From Lantana camara (Eukaryota; Streptophyta; Magnoliopsida; Lamiales; Verbenaceae): DNA of 64,000 bases. The notes under the pieces are model-generated. The model was not told the DNA's origin and did not search any database. It was given only the letters and a program-made list of their open reading frames with translations. The translations under genes were made by a program, and so were the position numbers. This document shows, in pieces, positions 11,347-24,975 of this stretch (position 1 is the first letter of the stretch; each line of letters begins with the position of its first letter). The stretch is from contig CM074857.1 of NCBI GenBank assembly GCA_037501455.1, forward strand, positions 129,753,501 to 129,817,500, written 5' to 3'.

Positions 11347-13844
11347 GCCTATCAATTTTTAAAATTTTTTGTCGAGGTGTAAAATTCATAAAAATCATAT
11401 CAATCATACATAAACGATGTTTGAACATTAACAAATATGAAAATTGAGTTGATAGGTGTAATTTATTGGCCAAACTAGTCACAAAACAAAAGTTGTTGAA
11501 TTTCACCAAAATCCCTAGGCTTTTAGCCTATCAATTTTCAAAATATTTTGATGAGGTGTAAAATTCATGAAAATCAAATCAATCATACACAAATGATGTT
11601 CGAACATTAACAAATACGAAAATTAAGTTGATAGGTGTAATTTATTGGCCAAACTAGTCACAGAACAAAAGTTGTCGAATTTCACCAAAATCCCTAGGCT
11701 TTAGCCTATAAATTTTCAAAATTTTTTGATGAGGTGTAAAATTCATGAAAATCAAACCAACCATGCACAAACTAAGTGTGAACATTAAAAAAATATGAAA
11801 ATTGAGTAGATATGTTTAATTTATTGGCCAAACTAGTCATAGAACAAAAGTTGTCGAATTTCGCAAAAATCCCAAGGCTTTAGCCTATCATTTTTCAAAA
11901 AATTTTGACGAGGTGTAAAAATCATGAAAATCGAATCATCCATGCATAAACGAAGTCTGAACAGTAACAAATAGGAAAATTGAGTAGATAGGTGTAATTT
12001 ATTGGCCAAACTAGTCACAGAACAAAAGTTGTCGAATTTCGCCAAAATCCCTAGGCTTTAGCCTATCAATTTTTAAAATTTTTTGTCGAGGTGTAAAATT
12101 CATAAAAATCATATCAATCATACACAAACGATGTTTGAACATTAACAAATATGAAAATTGAGTTGATAGGTGTAATTTATTGGCCAAACTAGTCACAAAA
12201 CAAAAGTTATTGAATTTCACCAAAATCCCTAGGCTAAATAGCCTATCCATTTTCAAAATTTTTTGATGAGGTGTAAAATTCATGAAAATCAATCAATCAT
12301 ACACAAACGATGTTTGAACATTAACAAATATGAAAATTGAGTTGATAGGTGTAATTTATTGGCCAAACTAGTCACAGAACAAAAGTTGTCGAATTTCACC
12401 AAAATCCCTAGGCTTTAGCCTATCAATTTTCAAAATTTTTTGATGAGGTGTAAAATTCATGAAAATCAAATCAACCATGCAAAAACTAAGTGTGAACATT
12501 AAAAAATATGAAAATTGAGTAGATATGTTTAATTTATTGGCCAAACTAGTCACAGAACAAAAGTTGTCGAATTTCGCAAAAATCCCAAGGCTTTAGCCTA
12601 TCAATTTTTAAAATTTTTTGTCGAGGTGTAAAATTCATAAAAATCATATCAATCATACATAAACGATGTTTGAACATTAACAAATATGAAAATTGAGTTG
12701 ATAGGTGTAATTTATTGGCCAAACTAGTCACAAAACAAAAGTTGTTGAATTTCACCAAAATCCCTAGGCTTTTAGCCTATCAATTTTCAAAATATTTTGA
12801 TGAGGTGTAAAATTCATGAAAATCAAATCAATCATACACAAATGATGTTCGAACATTAACAAATACGAAAATTAAGTTGATAGGTGTAATTTATTGGCCA
12901 AACTAGTCACAGAACAAAAGTTGTCGAATTTCACCAAAATCCCTAGGCTTTAGCCTATAAATTTTCAAAATTTTTTGATGAGGTGTAAAATTCATGAAAA
13001 TCAAACCAACCATGCACAAACTAAGTGTGAACATTAAAAAAATATGAAAATTGAGTAGATATGTTTAATTTATTGGCCAAACTAGTCATAGAACAAAAGT
13101 TGTCGAATTTCGCAAAAATCCCAAGGCTTTAGCCTATCATTTTTCAAAAAATTTTGACGAGGTGTAAAAATCATGAAAATCGAATCATCCATGCATAAAC
13201 GAAGTCTGAACAGTAACAAATAGGAAAATTGAGTAGATAGGTGTAATTTATTGGCCAAACTAGTCACAGAACAAAAGTTGTCGAATTTCGCCAAAATCCC
13301 TAGGCTTTAGCCTATCAATTTTTAAAATTTTTTGTCGAGGTGTAAAATTCATAAAAATCATATCAATCATACACAAACGATGTTTGAACATTAACAAATA
13401 TGAAAATTGAGTTGATAGGTGTAATTTATTGGCCAAACTAGTCACAAAACAAAAGTTATTGAATTTCACCAAAATCCCTAGGCTAAATAGCCTATCCATT
13501 TTCAAAATTTTTTGATGAGGTGTAAAATTCATGAAAATCAATCAATCATACACAAACGATGTTTGAACATTAACAAATATGAAAATTGAGTTGATAGGTG
13601 TAATTTATTGGCCAAACTAGTCACAGAACAAAAGTTGTCGAATTTCACCAAAATCCCTAGGCTTTAGCCTATCAATTTTCAAAATTTTTTGATGAGGTGT
13701 AAAATTCATGAAAATCAAATCAACCATGCAAAAACTAAGTGTGAACATTAAAAAATATGAAAATTGAGTAGATATGTTTAATTTATTGGCCAAACTAGTC
13801 ACAGAACAAAAGTTGTCGAATTTCGCAAAAATCCCAAGGCTTTA
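11347..13844 (+). repeat. 1,249-bp (7-monomer) HOR, two tandem copies
   Basis: Positions 11833, 12011 and 12368 match 13082, 13260 and 13617 at a constant offset of 1,249. Rare variants are shared: AAAATATTTTGATG (11540 and 12789), TTCGAACATT, the extended dyad TAGGCTAAATAGCCTA, and GAACAGTAAC. At the internal junction (about 12580-12600) one monomer has a type A left part (CCCAAGGC) joined to a type B right part (TTTTGTCGAGG), the hybrid expected from an unequal crossover. Junction coordinates are good to about 20 bp. Confidence 0.88.
12230..12245. other. Extended dyad TAGGCTA-AA-TAGCCTA
   Basis: Compared with the canonical 14-bp form this has 7-base arms and an AA spacer. It recurs at 13479-13494 (tandem copy) and 61761-61776. 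A copy at 20937 has lost one base of the right arm (TAGCCTT). The insertion lengthened both arms symmetrically. Confidence 0.75.
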
Positions 13845-14154
13845 GCCTATCAATTTTCAAAATTTTTTGACGAGGTGTAAAAATCATGAAAATCGAATCA
13901 ACCATGAATAAACGAAGTCTGAACATTAACAAATAGGAAAATTGAGTAGATAGGTGTAATTTATTGGCCAAACTACTCACAGAACAAAAGTTGTCGAATT
14001 TGGCCAAAATCCCTGGGCTTTAGCCTATCAATTTTTAAAATTTTTTGTCAAGGTGTAAAATTCATAAAAATCATATCAATCATACACAAATGATGTTTGA
14101 ACATTAACAAATATGAAAATTGAGTTGATAGGTGTAATTTATTGGCTAAATTAG
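13845..14154 (+). repeat. Short linker of A and B monomers
   Basis: This connects the 1,249-bp duplication to the 9-mer/7-mer HOR. It holds the end of a type A monomer with ATGAATAAACG and a type B monomer with TTTTGTCAAGG, and no other signal. The same linker recurs near 21303-21612, at offset 7,458. Confidence 0.7.
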
Positions 14155-17100
14155 TCACAAAACAAAAGTTGTTGAATTTCACCAAAATCCCTAGGCTTTT
14201 AGCCTATCAATTTTCAAAATTTTTTGATGAGGTGTAAAATTCATGAAAATCAAATCAATCATATACAAACGATGTTTGAACATTAACAAATATGAAAATT
14301 TAGTTGATAGGTGTAATTTATTGGCCAAACCAGTCATAGAACAAAAGTTGTCGAATTTCACTAAAATCCCTAGGCTTTAGCCTATCAATTTTCAAAATTT
14401 TTTGAGGAGGTGTAAAATTCATGAAAATCAAATCAACCATGGACAAACTAAGTGTGAACATTAAAAAATATGAAAATTGAGTAGATATGTTTAATTTATT
14501 GGCCAAACTAGTCACAGAACAAAAGTTATCGAATTTCGCCAAAATCCCTAAGCTTTAGCCTATCAATTTTTGAAATTTTTTGACGAGGTGTAAAATTCAT
14601 GAATAACAAATCAACCATGCACAAACAAAGTGCAAACATTAAAAAATAAGAAAATTGAGTAGATAGGAGTAATTTATTTGCCAAACTTGTCACAGAACAA
14701 AAGTTGTCGAATTTCGCCAAAATCACTAAAGCCTATCGACTTTTAAATTTTTTTGACGAGGTAAACAATTCATGAAAATCAAATCAATCATGCAAAAACG
14801 AAGTGTGAACATTAACAAATATGAAAATTGGGTTGATAGGTGTAATTTATTCGCCAAACTAGCCAGAGAACAAAAGTTGTCGAATTTGGCCAAAATCCCA
14901 AGGCTTTAGCCTATCAATTTTTAAAATTTTTAACGAGGCGTCAAATTCATGAAAATCGAATCAACCATGCATAAACAAAGTTTGAATATTAATAACTATT
15001 AAAATTGAGTAGATAGGTGTAATTTATTGGCCAAAATAGTCACAGAACAAAAGTTGTCGAATTTCGCAAAAATCCCTAGGCTTTAGCCTATCAATTTTCA
15101 AAAATTTTTGACGTGGTGTAAAAATCATGGAAATCGAATCAACCATGCTTAAACGAAGTCTGAACATTAACAAATATGAAAATTTAGTAGATAGGTGTAA
15201 TTTCTTGGCCAAACTAGTTACAGAACAAAAGTTGTCGAATTTCGCCAAAATCCCTAGGCTTTAGCCTATTAATTTTTAAAAATTTTTGTCGAGGTGTAAA
15301 ATTCATAAAAATCATATCAATCATACAGAAACGATGTTTGAACATTAACAAATATGAAAATTGAGTTGATAGGTGTAATTTAATGGCCAAACTAGTCACA
15401 AAACAAAAGTTTTCGAATTTCGCCAAAATCCCTAGGATTTAGCCAATCAATTTTTGAAAATTTTTGACGAGGTGTAAAATCCATGATTATCAAATCAACC
15501 ATGTATAAACGAAGTCTGAACATTAACAAAAATGAAAATTGAGTAGATAGGTGTAATTTATTGGCCAAACTAGTCATAGAACAAAAGTTGTCGAATTTCA
15601 CCAAAATCCCTAGGCTTTAGCCTATTAATTTTTAAAATTTTTTGTCGAGGTGTAAAATTCATAAAAATCATATCAATCATACACAAACGATGTTTGAACA
15701 TTAACAAATATGAAAATTGAGTTGATAGGTGTAATTTAATGGCCAAACTAGTCACAAAACAAAAGTTGTTGAATTTCACCAAAATCCCTAGGCTTTTAGC
15801 CTATCAATTTTCAAAATTTTTTGATGAGGTGTAAAATTCATGAAAATCAAATCAATCATATACAAACGATGTTTGAACATTAACAAATATGAAAATTGAG
15901 TTGATAGGTGTAATTTATTGGCCAAACCAGTCATAGAACAAAAGTTGTCGAATTTCACTAAAATCCCTAGGCTTTAGCCTATCAATTTTCAAAATTTTTT
16001 GAGGAGGTGTAAAATTCATGAAAATCAAATCAACCATGGACAAACTAAGTGTGAACATTAAAAAATATGAAAATTGAGTAGATATGTTTAATTTATTGGC
16101 CAAACTAGTCACAGAACAAAAGTTATCGAATTTCGCCAAAATCCCTAAGCTTTAGCCTATCAATTTTTGAAATTTTTTGACGAGGTGTAAAATTCATGAA
16201 TAACAAATCAACCATGCACAAACAAAGTGCAAACATTAAAAAATAAGAAAATTGAGTAGATAGGAGTAATTTATTTGCCAAACTTGTCACAGAACAAAAG
16301 TTGTCGAATTTCGCCAAAATCACTAAAGCCTATCGACTTTTAAATTTTTTTGACGAGGTAAACAATTCATGAAAATCAAATCAATCATGCAAAAACGAAG
16401 TGTGAACATTAACAAATATGAAAATTGGGTTGATAGGTGTAATTTATTCGCCAAACTAGCCAGAGAACAAAAGTTGTCGAATTTGGCCAAAATCCCAAGG
16501 CTTTAGCCTATCAATTTTTAAAATTTTTAACGAGGCGTCAAATTCATGAAAATCGAATCAACCATGCATAAACAAAGTTTGAATATTAATAACTATTAAA
16601 ATTGAGTAGATAGGTGTAATTTATTGGCCAAAATAGTCACAGAACAAAAGTTGTCGAATTTCGCAAAAATCCCTAGGCTTTAGCCTATCAATTTTCAAAA
16701 ATTTTTGACGTGGTGTAAAAATCATGGAAATCGAATCAACCATGCTTAAACGAAGTCTGAACATTAACAAATATGAAAATTTAGTAGATAGGTGTAATTT
16801 CTTGGCCAAACTAGTTACAGAACAAAAGTTGTCGAATTTCGCCAAAATCCCTAGGCTTTAGCCTATTAATTTTTAAAAATTTTTGTCGAGGTGTAAAATT
16901 CATAAAAATCATATCAATCATACAGAAACGATGTTTGAACATTAACAAATATGAAAATTGAGTTGATAGGTGTAATTTAATGGCCAAACTAGTCACAAAA
17001 CAAAAGTTGTTGAATTTCACCAAAATCCCTAGGCTTTTAGCCTATCAATTTTCAAAATTTTTTGATGAGGTGTAAAATTCATGAAAATCAAATCAATCAT

Positions 17101-18233
17101 ATACAAACGATGTTTGAACATTAACAAATATGAAAATTGAGTTGATAGGTGTAATTTATTGGCCAAACCAGTCATAGAACAAAAGTTGTCGAATTTCACT
17201 AAAATCCCTAGGCTTTAGCCTATCAATTTTCAAAATTTTTTGAGGAGGTGTAAAATTCATGAAAATCAAATCAACCATGGACAAACTAAGTGTGAACATT
17301 AAAAAATATGAAAATTGAGTAGATATGTTTAATTTATTGGCCAAACTAGTCACAGAACAAAAGTTATCGAATTTCGCCAAAATCCCTAAGCTTTAGCCTA
17401 TCAATTTTTGAAATTTTTTGACGAGGTGTAAAATTCATGAATAACAAATCAACCATGCACAAACAAAGTGCAAACATTAAAAAATAAGAAAATTGAGTAG
17501 ATAGGAGTAATTTATTTGCCAAACTTGTCACAGAACAAAAGTTGTCGAATTTCGCCAAAATCACTAAAGCCTATCGACTTTTAAATTTTTTTGACGAGGT
17601 AAACAATTCATGAAAATCAAATCAATCATGCAAAAACGAAGTGTGAACATTAACAAATATGAAAATTGGGTTGATAGGTGTAATTTATTCGCCAAACTAG
17701 CCAGAGAACAAAAGTTGTCGAATTTGGCCAAAATCCCAAGGCTTTAGCCTATCAATTTTTAAAATTTTTAACGAGGCGTCAAATTCATGAAAATCGAATC
17801 AACCATGCATAAACAAAGTTTGAATATTAATAACTATTAAAATTGAGTTGATAGGTGTAATTTAATGGCCAAACTAGTCACAAAACAAAAGTTTTCGAAT
17901 TTCGCCAAAATCCCTAGGATTTAGCCAATCAATTTTTGAAAATTTTTGACGAGGTGTAAAATCCATGATTATCAAATCAACCATGTATAAACGAAGTCTG
18001 AACATTAACAAAAATGAAAATTGAGTAGATAGGTGTAATTTATTGGCCAAACTAGTCATAGAACAAAAGTTGTCGAATTTCACCAAAATCCCTAGGCTTT
18101 AGCCTATTAATTTTTAAAATTTTTTGTCGAGGTGTAAAATTCATAAAAATCATATCAATCATACACAAACGATGTTTGAACATTAACAAATATGAAAATT
18201 GAGTTGATAGGTGTAATTTAATGGCCAAACTAG
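14155..18233 (+). repeat. HOR in 9-mer, 7-mer, 7-mer versions (1,597/1,241/1,241 bp)
   Basis: Three successive copies begin near 14155, 15752 and 16993. Each starts with a type C monomer (ATCATATACAAACG) and D monomers (TTTGAGGAGG, ACCATGGAC), then G and E monomers (AATTCATGAATAACA, TATCGACTTTTAAA, GAATATTAATAAC). Copy 1 continues with A, B, an unusual monomer (TAGGATTTAGCCAATC) and B again. Copy 2 keeps A and B but lacks the last two. Copy 3 lacks A and B but keeps the last two (17874 matches 15392, 18052 matches 15570, offset 2,482). The two 7-mers are thus complementary deletions of the 9-mer, each of two monomers. Confidence 0.87.
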
Positions 18234-20374
18234 TCACAAAACAAAAGTTGTTGAATTTCACCAAAATCCCTAGGCTTTTAGCCTATCAATTTTCAAAATT
18301 TTTTGATGAGGTGTAAAATTCATGAAAATCAAATCAATCATATAAAAATGATGTTTGAACATTAACAAATATGAAAATTGAGTTGATAGGTGTAATTTAT
18401 AGGCCAAACTAGTCACAGAACAAAAGTTGTCGAATTTCACTAAAATCCCTAGGCTTTATAGCCTATCAATTTTCAAAATTTTTTGAGGTGGTGTAAAATT
18501 CCTGAAAATCAAATCAACCATGCACAAACTAAGTGTGAACATTAAAAAATATGAAAATTGAGTAGATATGTTTAATTTATTGGCCAAACTAGTCACAGAA
18601 CAAAAGTTGTCAAATTTAGCCAAAATCCCTAGGCTTTAGCCTATCAATTTTTGAAATTTTTTGACGAGGTGTAAAATTCATGAATATCAAATCAACCATG
18701 CACAAACAAAGTGCGAACATTAACAAATAAGAAAATTGAGTAGATAGGAGTAATTTATTTGCCAAACTAGTCACAGAACAAAAGTTGTCGAATTTCGCCA
18801 AAATCACTAAAGCCTATCAATTTTTAAATTTTTTTGACGAGGTAAAAAATTCATGAAAATCAAATCAATCATGCAAAAACGAAGTGTGAACATTAACAAA
18901 TAAGAAAATTGGGTTGATAGGTGTAATTTATTCGCCAAACTAGCCAGAGAACAAAAGTTGTCGAATTTGACCAAAATCCCAGGGCTTTAGCCTATCAATT
19001 TTTAAAATTTTTAACGAGGTGTCAAATTCATGAAAATCAAATCAACCATGCGTAAACAAAGTTTGAATATTAATAAATATTAAAATTGAGTAGATAGGTG
19101 TAATTTATTGGCCAAAATAGTCACAGAACAAAAGTTGTCGAATTTCGCAAAAATCCCTAGGCTTTAGCCTATCAATTTTCAAAAATTTTTTACGAGGTGT
19201 AAAAATCATGGAAATCGAATCAACCATGCTTAAACGAAGTCTGAACATTAACAAATATGAAAATTGAGTAGATAGGTGTAATTAATTGGCCAAACTAGTC
19301 ATAGAACAAAAGTTGTCGAATTTCGCCAGAATCCCTAGGCTTTAGCCTATCTATTTTTAAATTTTTTTGACGAGGTGTCAAATTCATGAAAATCAAATCA
19401 GTCACGCACAAACGAAGTGTGAACATTAACAAATATAAAAATTAGGTTGATAGGTGTAATTTATTGGCCAAACTAGCCACAGAACAAAAGTTATCGAATT
19501 TGGCCAAAATCCCAAGGCTTTAGCCTATCAATTTTTAAAATTTTTAACGAGGCGTAACATTCATGAAAATCGAATCAACCATGCATAAACAAAGTTTGAA
19601 CATTAATAAATATGAAAATTGAGTAGATAGGTGTAATTTGTTGGCAAAAATAGTCACAAAACAAAAGTTGTCGAATTTCGCAAAATGCCAAGGCTTTAGC
19701 CTATCAATTTTCAAAAATTTTTGACGAGGTGTAAAAATCATGAAAATCGAATCAACCATGCATAAACGAATTCTGAACATTAACAAATAGGAAAATTGAG
19801 TAGATAGGTGTAATTTATTGGCCAAACTAGTCACAGAACAAAAGTTGTCGAATTTCGCCAAAATCCCTAGGCTTTAGCCTATTAATTTTTAAAATTTTTT
19901 GTCGAGGTGTAAAATTCATAAAAATCATATCAATCATACACAAACGATGTTTGAACATTAACAAATATGAAAATTGAGTTGATAGGTGTAATTTAATGGC
20001 CAAACTAGTCACAAAACAAAAGTTGTTGAATTTCACCAAAATCCCTAGGCTTTAGCCTATCAATTTTCAAATTTTTTTCATGAGGTCTAAAATTCATGAA
20101 AATCAAATCAACGATACACAAACTAAGTGTGAATATTAAAAAATATGAAAATTGAGTTGATAGGTGTAATTTATTGGCCAAACTAGTCACAGAACAAAAG
20201 TTGTCGAATTTCACAAAAATCCCAAGGCTTTAGCCTATCAATTTTCAAAAAATTTTGACGAGGTGTAAAAATCATGAAAATCGAATCAACCATGCATAAA
20301 CGAAGTCTGAACATTAACAAATAGGAAAATTGAGTAGATAGGTGTAATTTATTGGCCAAACTAGTCACAGAACA
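18234..20374 (+). repeat. Satellite segment also found at 22976-25290
   Basis: This begins as a fourth, diverged C-D-G-E run (dyad TAGGCTTTATAGCCTA at 18450-18465). From about 18720 to 20214 it matches 23792-25290 at offset 5,073, and 19320-20040 also matches 22976-23696 at offset 3,656. Shared rarities include CGCCAGAATCCC, CAAAATGCCAAGG, ACGAATTCTG and TTTTTCATGAGGTC. It is therefore present two to three times within 7 kb. Confidence 0.82.
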
Positions 20375-22985
20375 AAAGTTGTCGAATTTCACCAAAATCC
20401 CTAGGCTTTAGCCTATAAATTTTCAAAATTTTTTGATGAGGTGTAAAATTCATGAAAATCAAACCAACCATGCACAAACTATGTGTGAACATTAAAAAAA
20501 TATGAAAATTGAGTAGATATGTTTAATTTATTGGCCAAACTAGTCATAGAACAAAAGTTGTCGTATTTCGCAAAAATCCCAAGGCTTTAGCCTATCATTT
20601 TTCAAAAAATTTTGACGAGGTGTAAAAATCATGAAAATCGAATCATCCATGCATAAACGAAGTCTGAACATTAACAAATAGGAAAATTGAGTAGATAGGT
20701 GTAATTTATTGGCCAAACTAGTCACAGAACAAAAGTTGTCGAATTTCACCAAAATCCCTAGGCTTTAGCCTATCAATTTTTAAAATTTTTTGTCGAGGTG
20801 TAAAATTCATAAAAATCATATCAATCATACACAAACGATGTTTGAACATTAACAAATATGAAAATTGTGTTGATAGGTGTAATTTATTGGCCAAACTAGT
20901 CACAAAACAAAAGTTATTGAATTTCACCAAAATCCCTAGGCTAAATAGCCTTTCCATTTTCAAAATTTTTTGATGAGGTGTAAAATTCATGAAAATCAAT
21001 CAATCATACACAAACGATGTTTGAACATTAACAAATATGAAAATTGAGTTGATAGGTGTAATTTATTGGCCAAACTAGTCACAGAATAAAAGTTGTCGAA
21101 TTTAACCAAAATCCCTAGGCTTTAGCCTATCAATTTTCAAAATTTTTTGATGAGGTGTAAAATTCATGAAAATCAAATCAACCATGCAAAAACTAAGTGT
21201 GAACATTAAAAAATATGAAAATTGAGTAGATATGTTTAATTTATTGGCCAAACTAGTCACAGAACAAAAGTTGTCGAATTTCGCAAAAATCCCAAGGCTT
21301 TAGCCTATCAATTTTCAAAATTTTTTGACGAGGTGTAAAAATCATGAAAATTGAATCAACCATGAATAAACGAAGTCTGAACATTAACAAATAGGAAAAT
21401 TGAGTAGATAGGTGTAATTTATTGGCCAAACTACTCACAGAACAAAAGTTGTCGAATTTCGCCAAAATCCCTAGGCTTTAGCCTATCAATTTTTAAAATT
21501 TTTTGTCAAGGTGTAAAATTCATAAAAATCATATCAATCATACACAAACGATGTTTGAACATTAAAAAATATGAAAATTGAGTTGATAGGTTTAATTTAT
21601 TGGCTAAATTAGTCACAAAACAAAAGTTGTTGAATTTCACCAAAATCCCTAGGCTTTTAGCCTATCAATTTTCAAAATTTTTTGATGAGGTGTAAAATTC
21701 ATGAAAATCAAATCAATCATATACAAACGATGTTTGAACATTAACAAATATGAAAATTGAGTTGATAGGTGTAATTTATTGGCCAAACTAGTCATAGAAC
21801 AAAAGTTGTCGAATTTCACTAAAATCCCTAGGCTTTAGCCTATCAATTTTCAAAATTTTTTGAGGAGGTGTAAAATTCATGAAAATCAAATCAACCATGG
21901 ACAAACTAAGTGTGAACATTAAAAAATATGAAAATTGAGTAGATATGTTTAATTTATTGGCCAAACTAGTCACAGAACAAAAGTTATCGAATTTCGCCAA
22001 AATCCCTAGGCTTTAGCCTATCAATTTTTGAAATTTTTTGACGAGGTGTAAAATTCATGAATAACAAATCAACCATGCACAAACAAAGTGCAAACATTAA
22101 CAAATAAGAAAATTGAGTAGATAGGAGTAATTTATTTGCCAAACTTGTCACAGAACAAAAGTTGTCGAATTTCGCCAAAATCACTAAAGCCTATCGATTT
22201 TTAAATTTTTTTGACGAGGTAAACAATTCATGAAAATCAAATCAATCATGCAAAAACGAAGTGTGAACATTAACAAATATAAGGATTTAGCCTATCAATT
22301 TTTAAAATTTTTAACGAGGCATCAAATTCATGAAAATCGAATCAACCATGCATAAACAAAGTTTGACTATTAATAACTATTAAAATTGAGTAGATAGGTG
22401 TAATTTATTGGCCAAAATAGTCACAGAACAAAAGTTGTCGAATTTCGCAAAAATCCCTAGGCTTTAGCCTATCAATTTTCAAAAATTTTTGACGAGGTGT
22501 AAAAATCATGGAAATCGAATCAACCATGCTTAAACGATGTCTGAACTTTAACAAATATGAAAATTTAGTAGATAGGTGTAATTTCTTGGCCAAACTAGTC
22601 ACAGAACAAAAGTTGTCGAATTTCGCCAAAATCCCTAGGCTTTAGCCTATTAATTTTTAAAAATTTTTGTCGAGGTTTAAAATTCATAAAAATCATATCA
22701 ATCATACAGAAACGATGTTTGAACATTAACAAATATGAAAATTGAGTTGATAGGGGTAATTTAATGGCCAAACTAGTCACAAAACAAAAGTTTTCGAATT
22801 TCGCCAAAATTCCTAGGATTTAGCCAATCAATTTTTGAAAATTTTTGACGAGGTGTAAAATCCATGATTATCAAATCAACCATGTATAAACGAAGTCTGA
22901 ACATTAACAAAAATGAAAATTGAGTAGATAGGTGTAATTTATTGGCCAAACTAGTCATAGAACAAAAGTTGTCGAATTTCGCCAA
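20375..22985 (+). repeat. Dispersed copy of 12917-15604 (7.4 kb apart)
   Basis: Positions 20718, 21253 and 21984 match 13260, 13795 and 14526 at offset 7,458. After a 77-bp loss at 22280/22281, positions 22405 and 22595 match 15024 and 15214 at offset 7,381. The order of monomers, the rare dyad TAGGCTAAATAGCC and TATCGATTTTTAAA are retained. Substitutions are more frequent than between tandem copies, so this duplication is older than those at 11.3-18.2 kb or has been less homogenised. Confidence 0.82.
22281..22292 (+). repeat. Junction of a 77-bp internal deletion in one monomer
   Basis: AACAAATAT runs straight into AAGGATTTAGCC. In the parallel copy at 14.8 kb these two points are separated by exactly 77 bp (from GAAAATTGGG to AAAATCCC). 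The offset between the two copies changes from 7,458 to 7,381 across this point, which confirms the size. There is little junction microhomology, and one dyad base is also changed (GGCTTT to GGATTT). The monomer is left at about 100 bp. Confidence 0.88.
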
Positions 22986-24975
22986 AATCCCTAGGCTTTA
23001 GCCTATCTATTTTTAAATTTTTTTGACGAGGTGTCAAATTCATGAAAATCAAATCAGTCACGCACAAACGAAGTGTGAACATTAACAAATATAAAAATTG
23101 GGTTGATAGGTGTAATTTATTGGCCAAACTAGCCACAGAACAAAAGTTGTCGAATTTGGCCAAAATCCCAAGGCTTTAGCCTATCAATTTTTAAAATTTT
23201 TAACGAGGCGTAACATTCTTGAAAATCGAATCAACCATGCATAAAAAAAGTTTGAACATTAATAAATATGAAAATTGAGTAGATAGGTGTAATTTATTGG
23301 CAAAAATAGTCACAAAACAAAAGTTGTCGAATTTCGCAAAATGCCAAGGCTTTAGCCTATCAATTTTCAAAAAATTTTGACGAGGTGTAAAAATCATGAA
23401 AATCGAATCAACCATGCATAAACGAATTCTGAACATTAACAAATAGGAAAATTGAGTAGATAGGTGTAATTTATTGGCCAAACTAGTCACAGAACAAAAG
23501 TTGTCGAATTTCGCCAAAATCCCAAGGCTTTAGCCTATTAATTTTTAAAATTTTTTGTCGAGGTGTAAAATTCATAAAAATCATATCAATCATACACAAA
23601 TGATGTTTGAACATTAAAAAATATGAAAATTGAGTTGATAGGTGTAATTTAATGGCCAAACTAGTCACAAAACAAAAGTTGTTGAATTTCACCAAAATCC
23701 CTAGGCTTTTAGCCTATCAATTTTCAAAATTTTTTGATGAGGTGTAAAATTCATGAAAATCAAATCAATCATATAAAAACGATGTTTGAACATTAACAAA
23801 TAAGAAAATTGAGTAGATAGGAGTATTTTATTTGCCAAACTAGTCACAGAACAAAAGTTGTCGAATTTCGCCAAAATCACTAAAGCCTATCAATTTTTAA
23901 ATTTTTTTGACGAGGAAAAAAATTCATGAAAATCAAATCAATCATGCAAAAACGAAGTGTGAACATTAACAAATATGAAAATTGGGTTGATAGGTGTAAT
24001 TTATTCGCCAAACTAGCCAGAGAACAAAAGTTGTCGAATTTGGCCAAAATCCCAAGGCTTTAGCCTATCAATTTTTAAAATTTTTAACGAGGCGTCAAAT
24101 TCATGAAAATCAAATCAACCATGCGTAAACAAAGTTTGAATATTAATAAATATTAAAATTGAGTAGATAGGTGTAATTTATTGGCCAAAATAGTCACAGA
24201 ACAAAAGTTGTCGAATTTCGCAAAAATCCCCAGGCTTTAGCCTATCAATTTTCAAAAATTTTTGACGAGGTGTAAAAATCATGGAAATCGAATCAACCAT
24301 GCTTAAACGAAGTCTGAACATTAACAAATATGAAAATTGAGTAGATAGGTGTAATTAATTGGCCAAACTAGTCATAGAACAAAAGTTGTCGAATTTCGCC
24401 AGAATCCCTAGGCTTTAGCCTATCTATTTTTAAATTTTTTTGACGAGGTGTCAAATTCATGAAAATCAAATCAGTCACGCACAAACGAAGTGTGAACATT
24501 AACAAATATAAAAATTAGGTTGATAGGTGTAATTTATTGGTCAAACTAGCCACAGAACAAAAGTTGTCGAATTTGGCCAAAATCCCAAGGCTTTAGCCTA
24601 TCAACTTTTAAAATTTTTAACGAGGCGTAACATTCATGAAAATCGAATCAACCATGCATAAACAAAGTTTGAACATTAATAAATATGAAAATTGAGTAGA
24701 TAGGTGTAATTTGTTGGCAAAAATAGTCACAAAACAAAAGTTGTCGAATTTCGCAAAATGCCAAGGCTTTAGCCTATCAATTTTCAAAAATTTTTGACGA
24801 GGTGTAAAAATCATGAAAATCGAATCAACCATGCATAAACGAATTCTGAACATTAACAAATAGGAAAATTGAGTAGATAGGTGTAATTTAATGGCCAAAC
24901 TAGTCACAGAACAAAAGTTGTCGAATTTCGCCAAAATCCCTAGGCTTTAGCCTATTAATTTTTAAAATTTTTTTT
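22986..24975 (+). repeat. Mosaic segment, paralogous to 18.7-20.1 kb
   Basis: The first part (to about 23696) parallels 19320-20040, and the part from about 23792 parallels 18720-20214. The same 700 bp of the source (F, E, A, B monomers with CAAAATGCCAAGG) therefore appears twice, near 23200 and 24617. G and E monomers (CACTAAAGCC, GAATATTAATAAATATT) recur between them. Nothing other than satellite is present. Confidence 0.78.

Noticed and set aside
22260..22310. Possible insertion boundary of a mobile element at the short monomer.
   Set aside because: It is a simple 77-bp deletion within the satellite; no foreign sequence, target-site duplication or terminal repeat is present.
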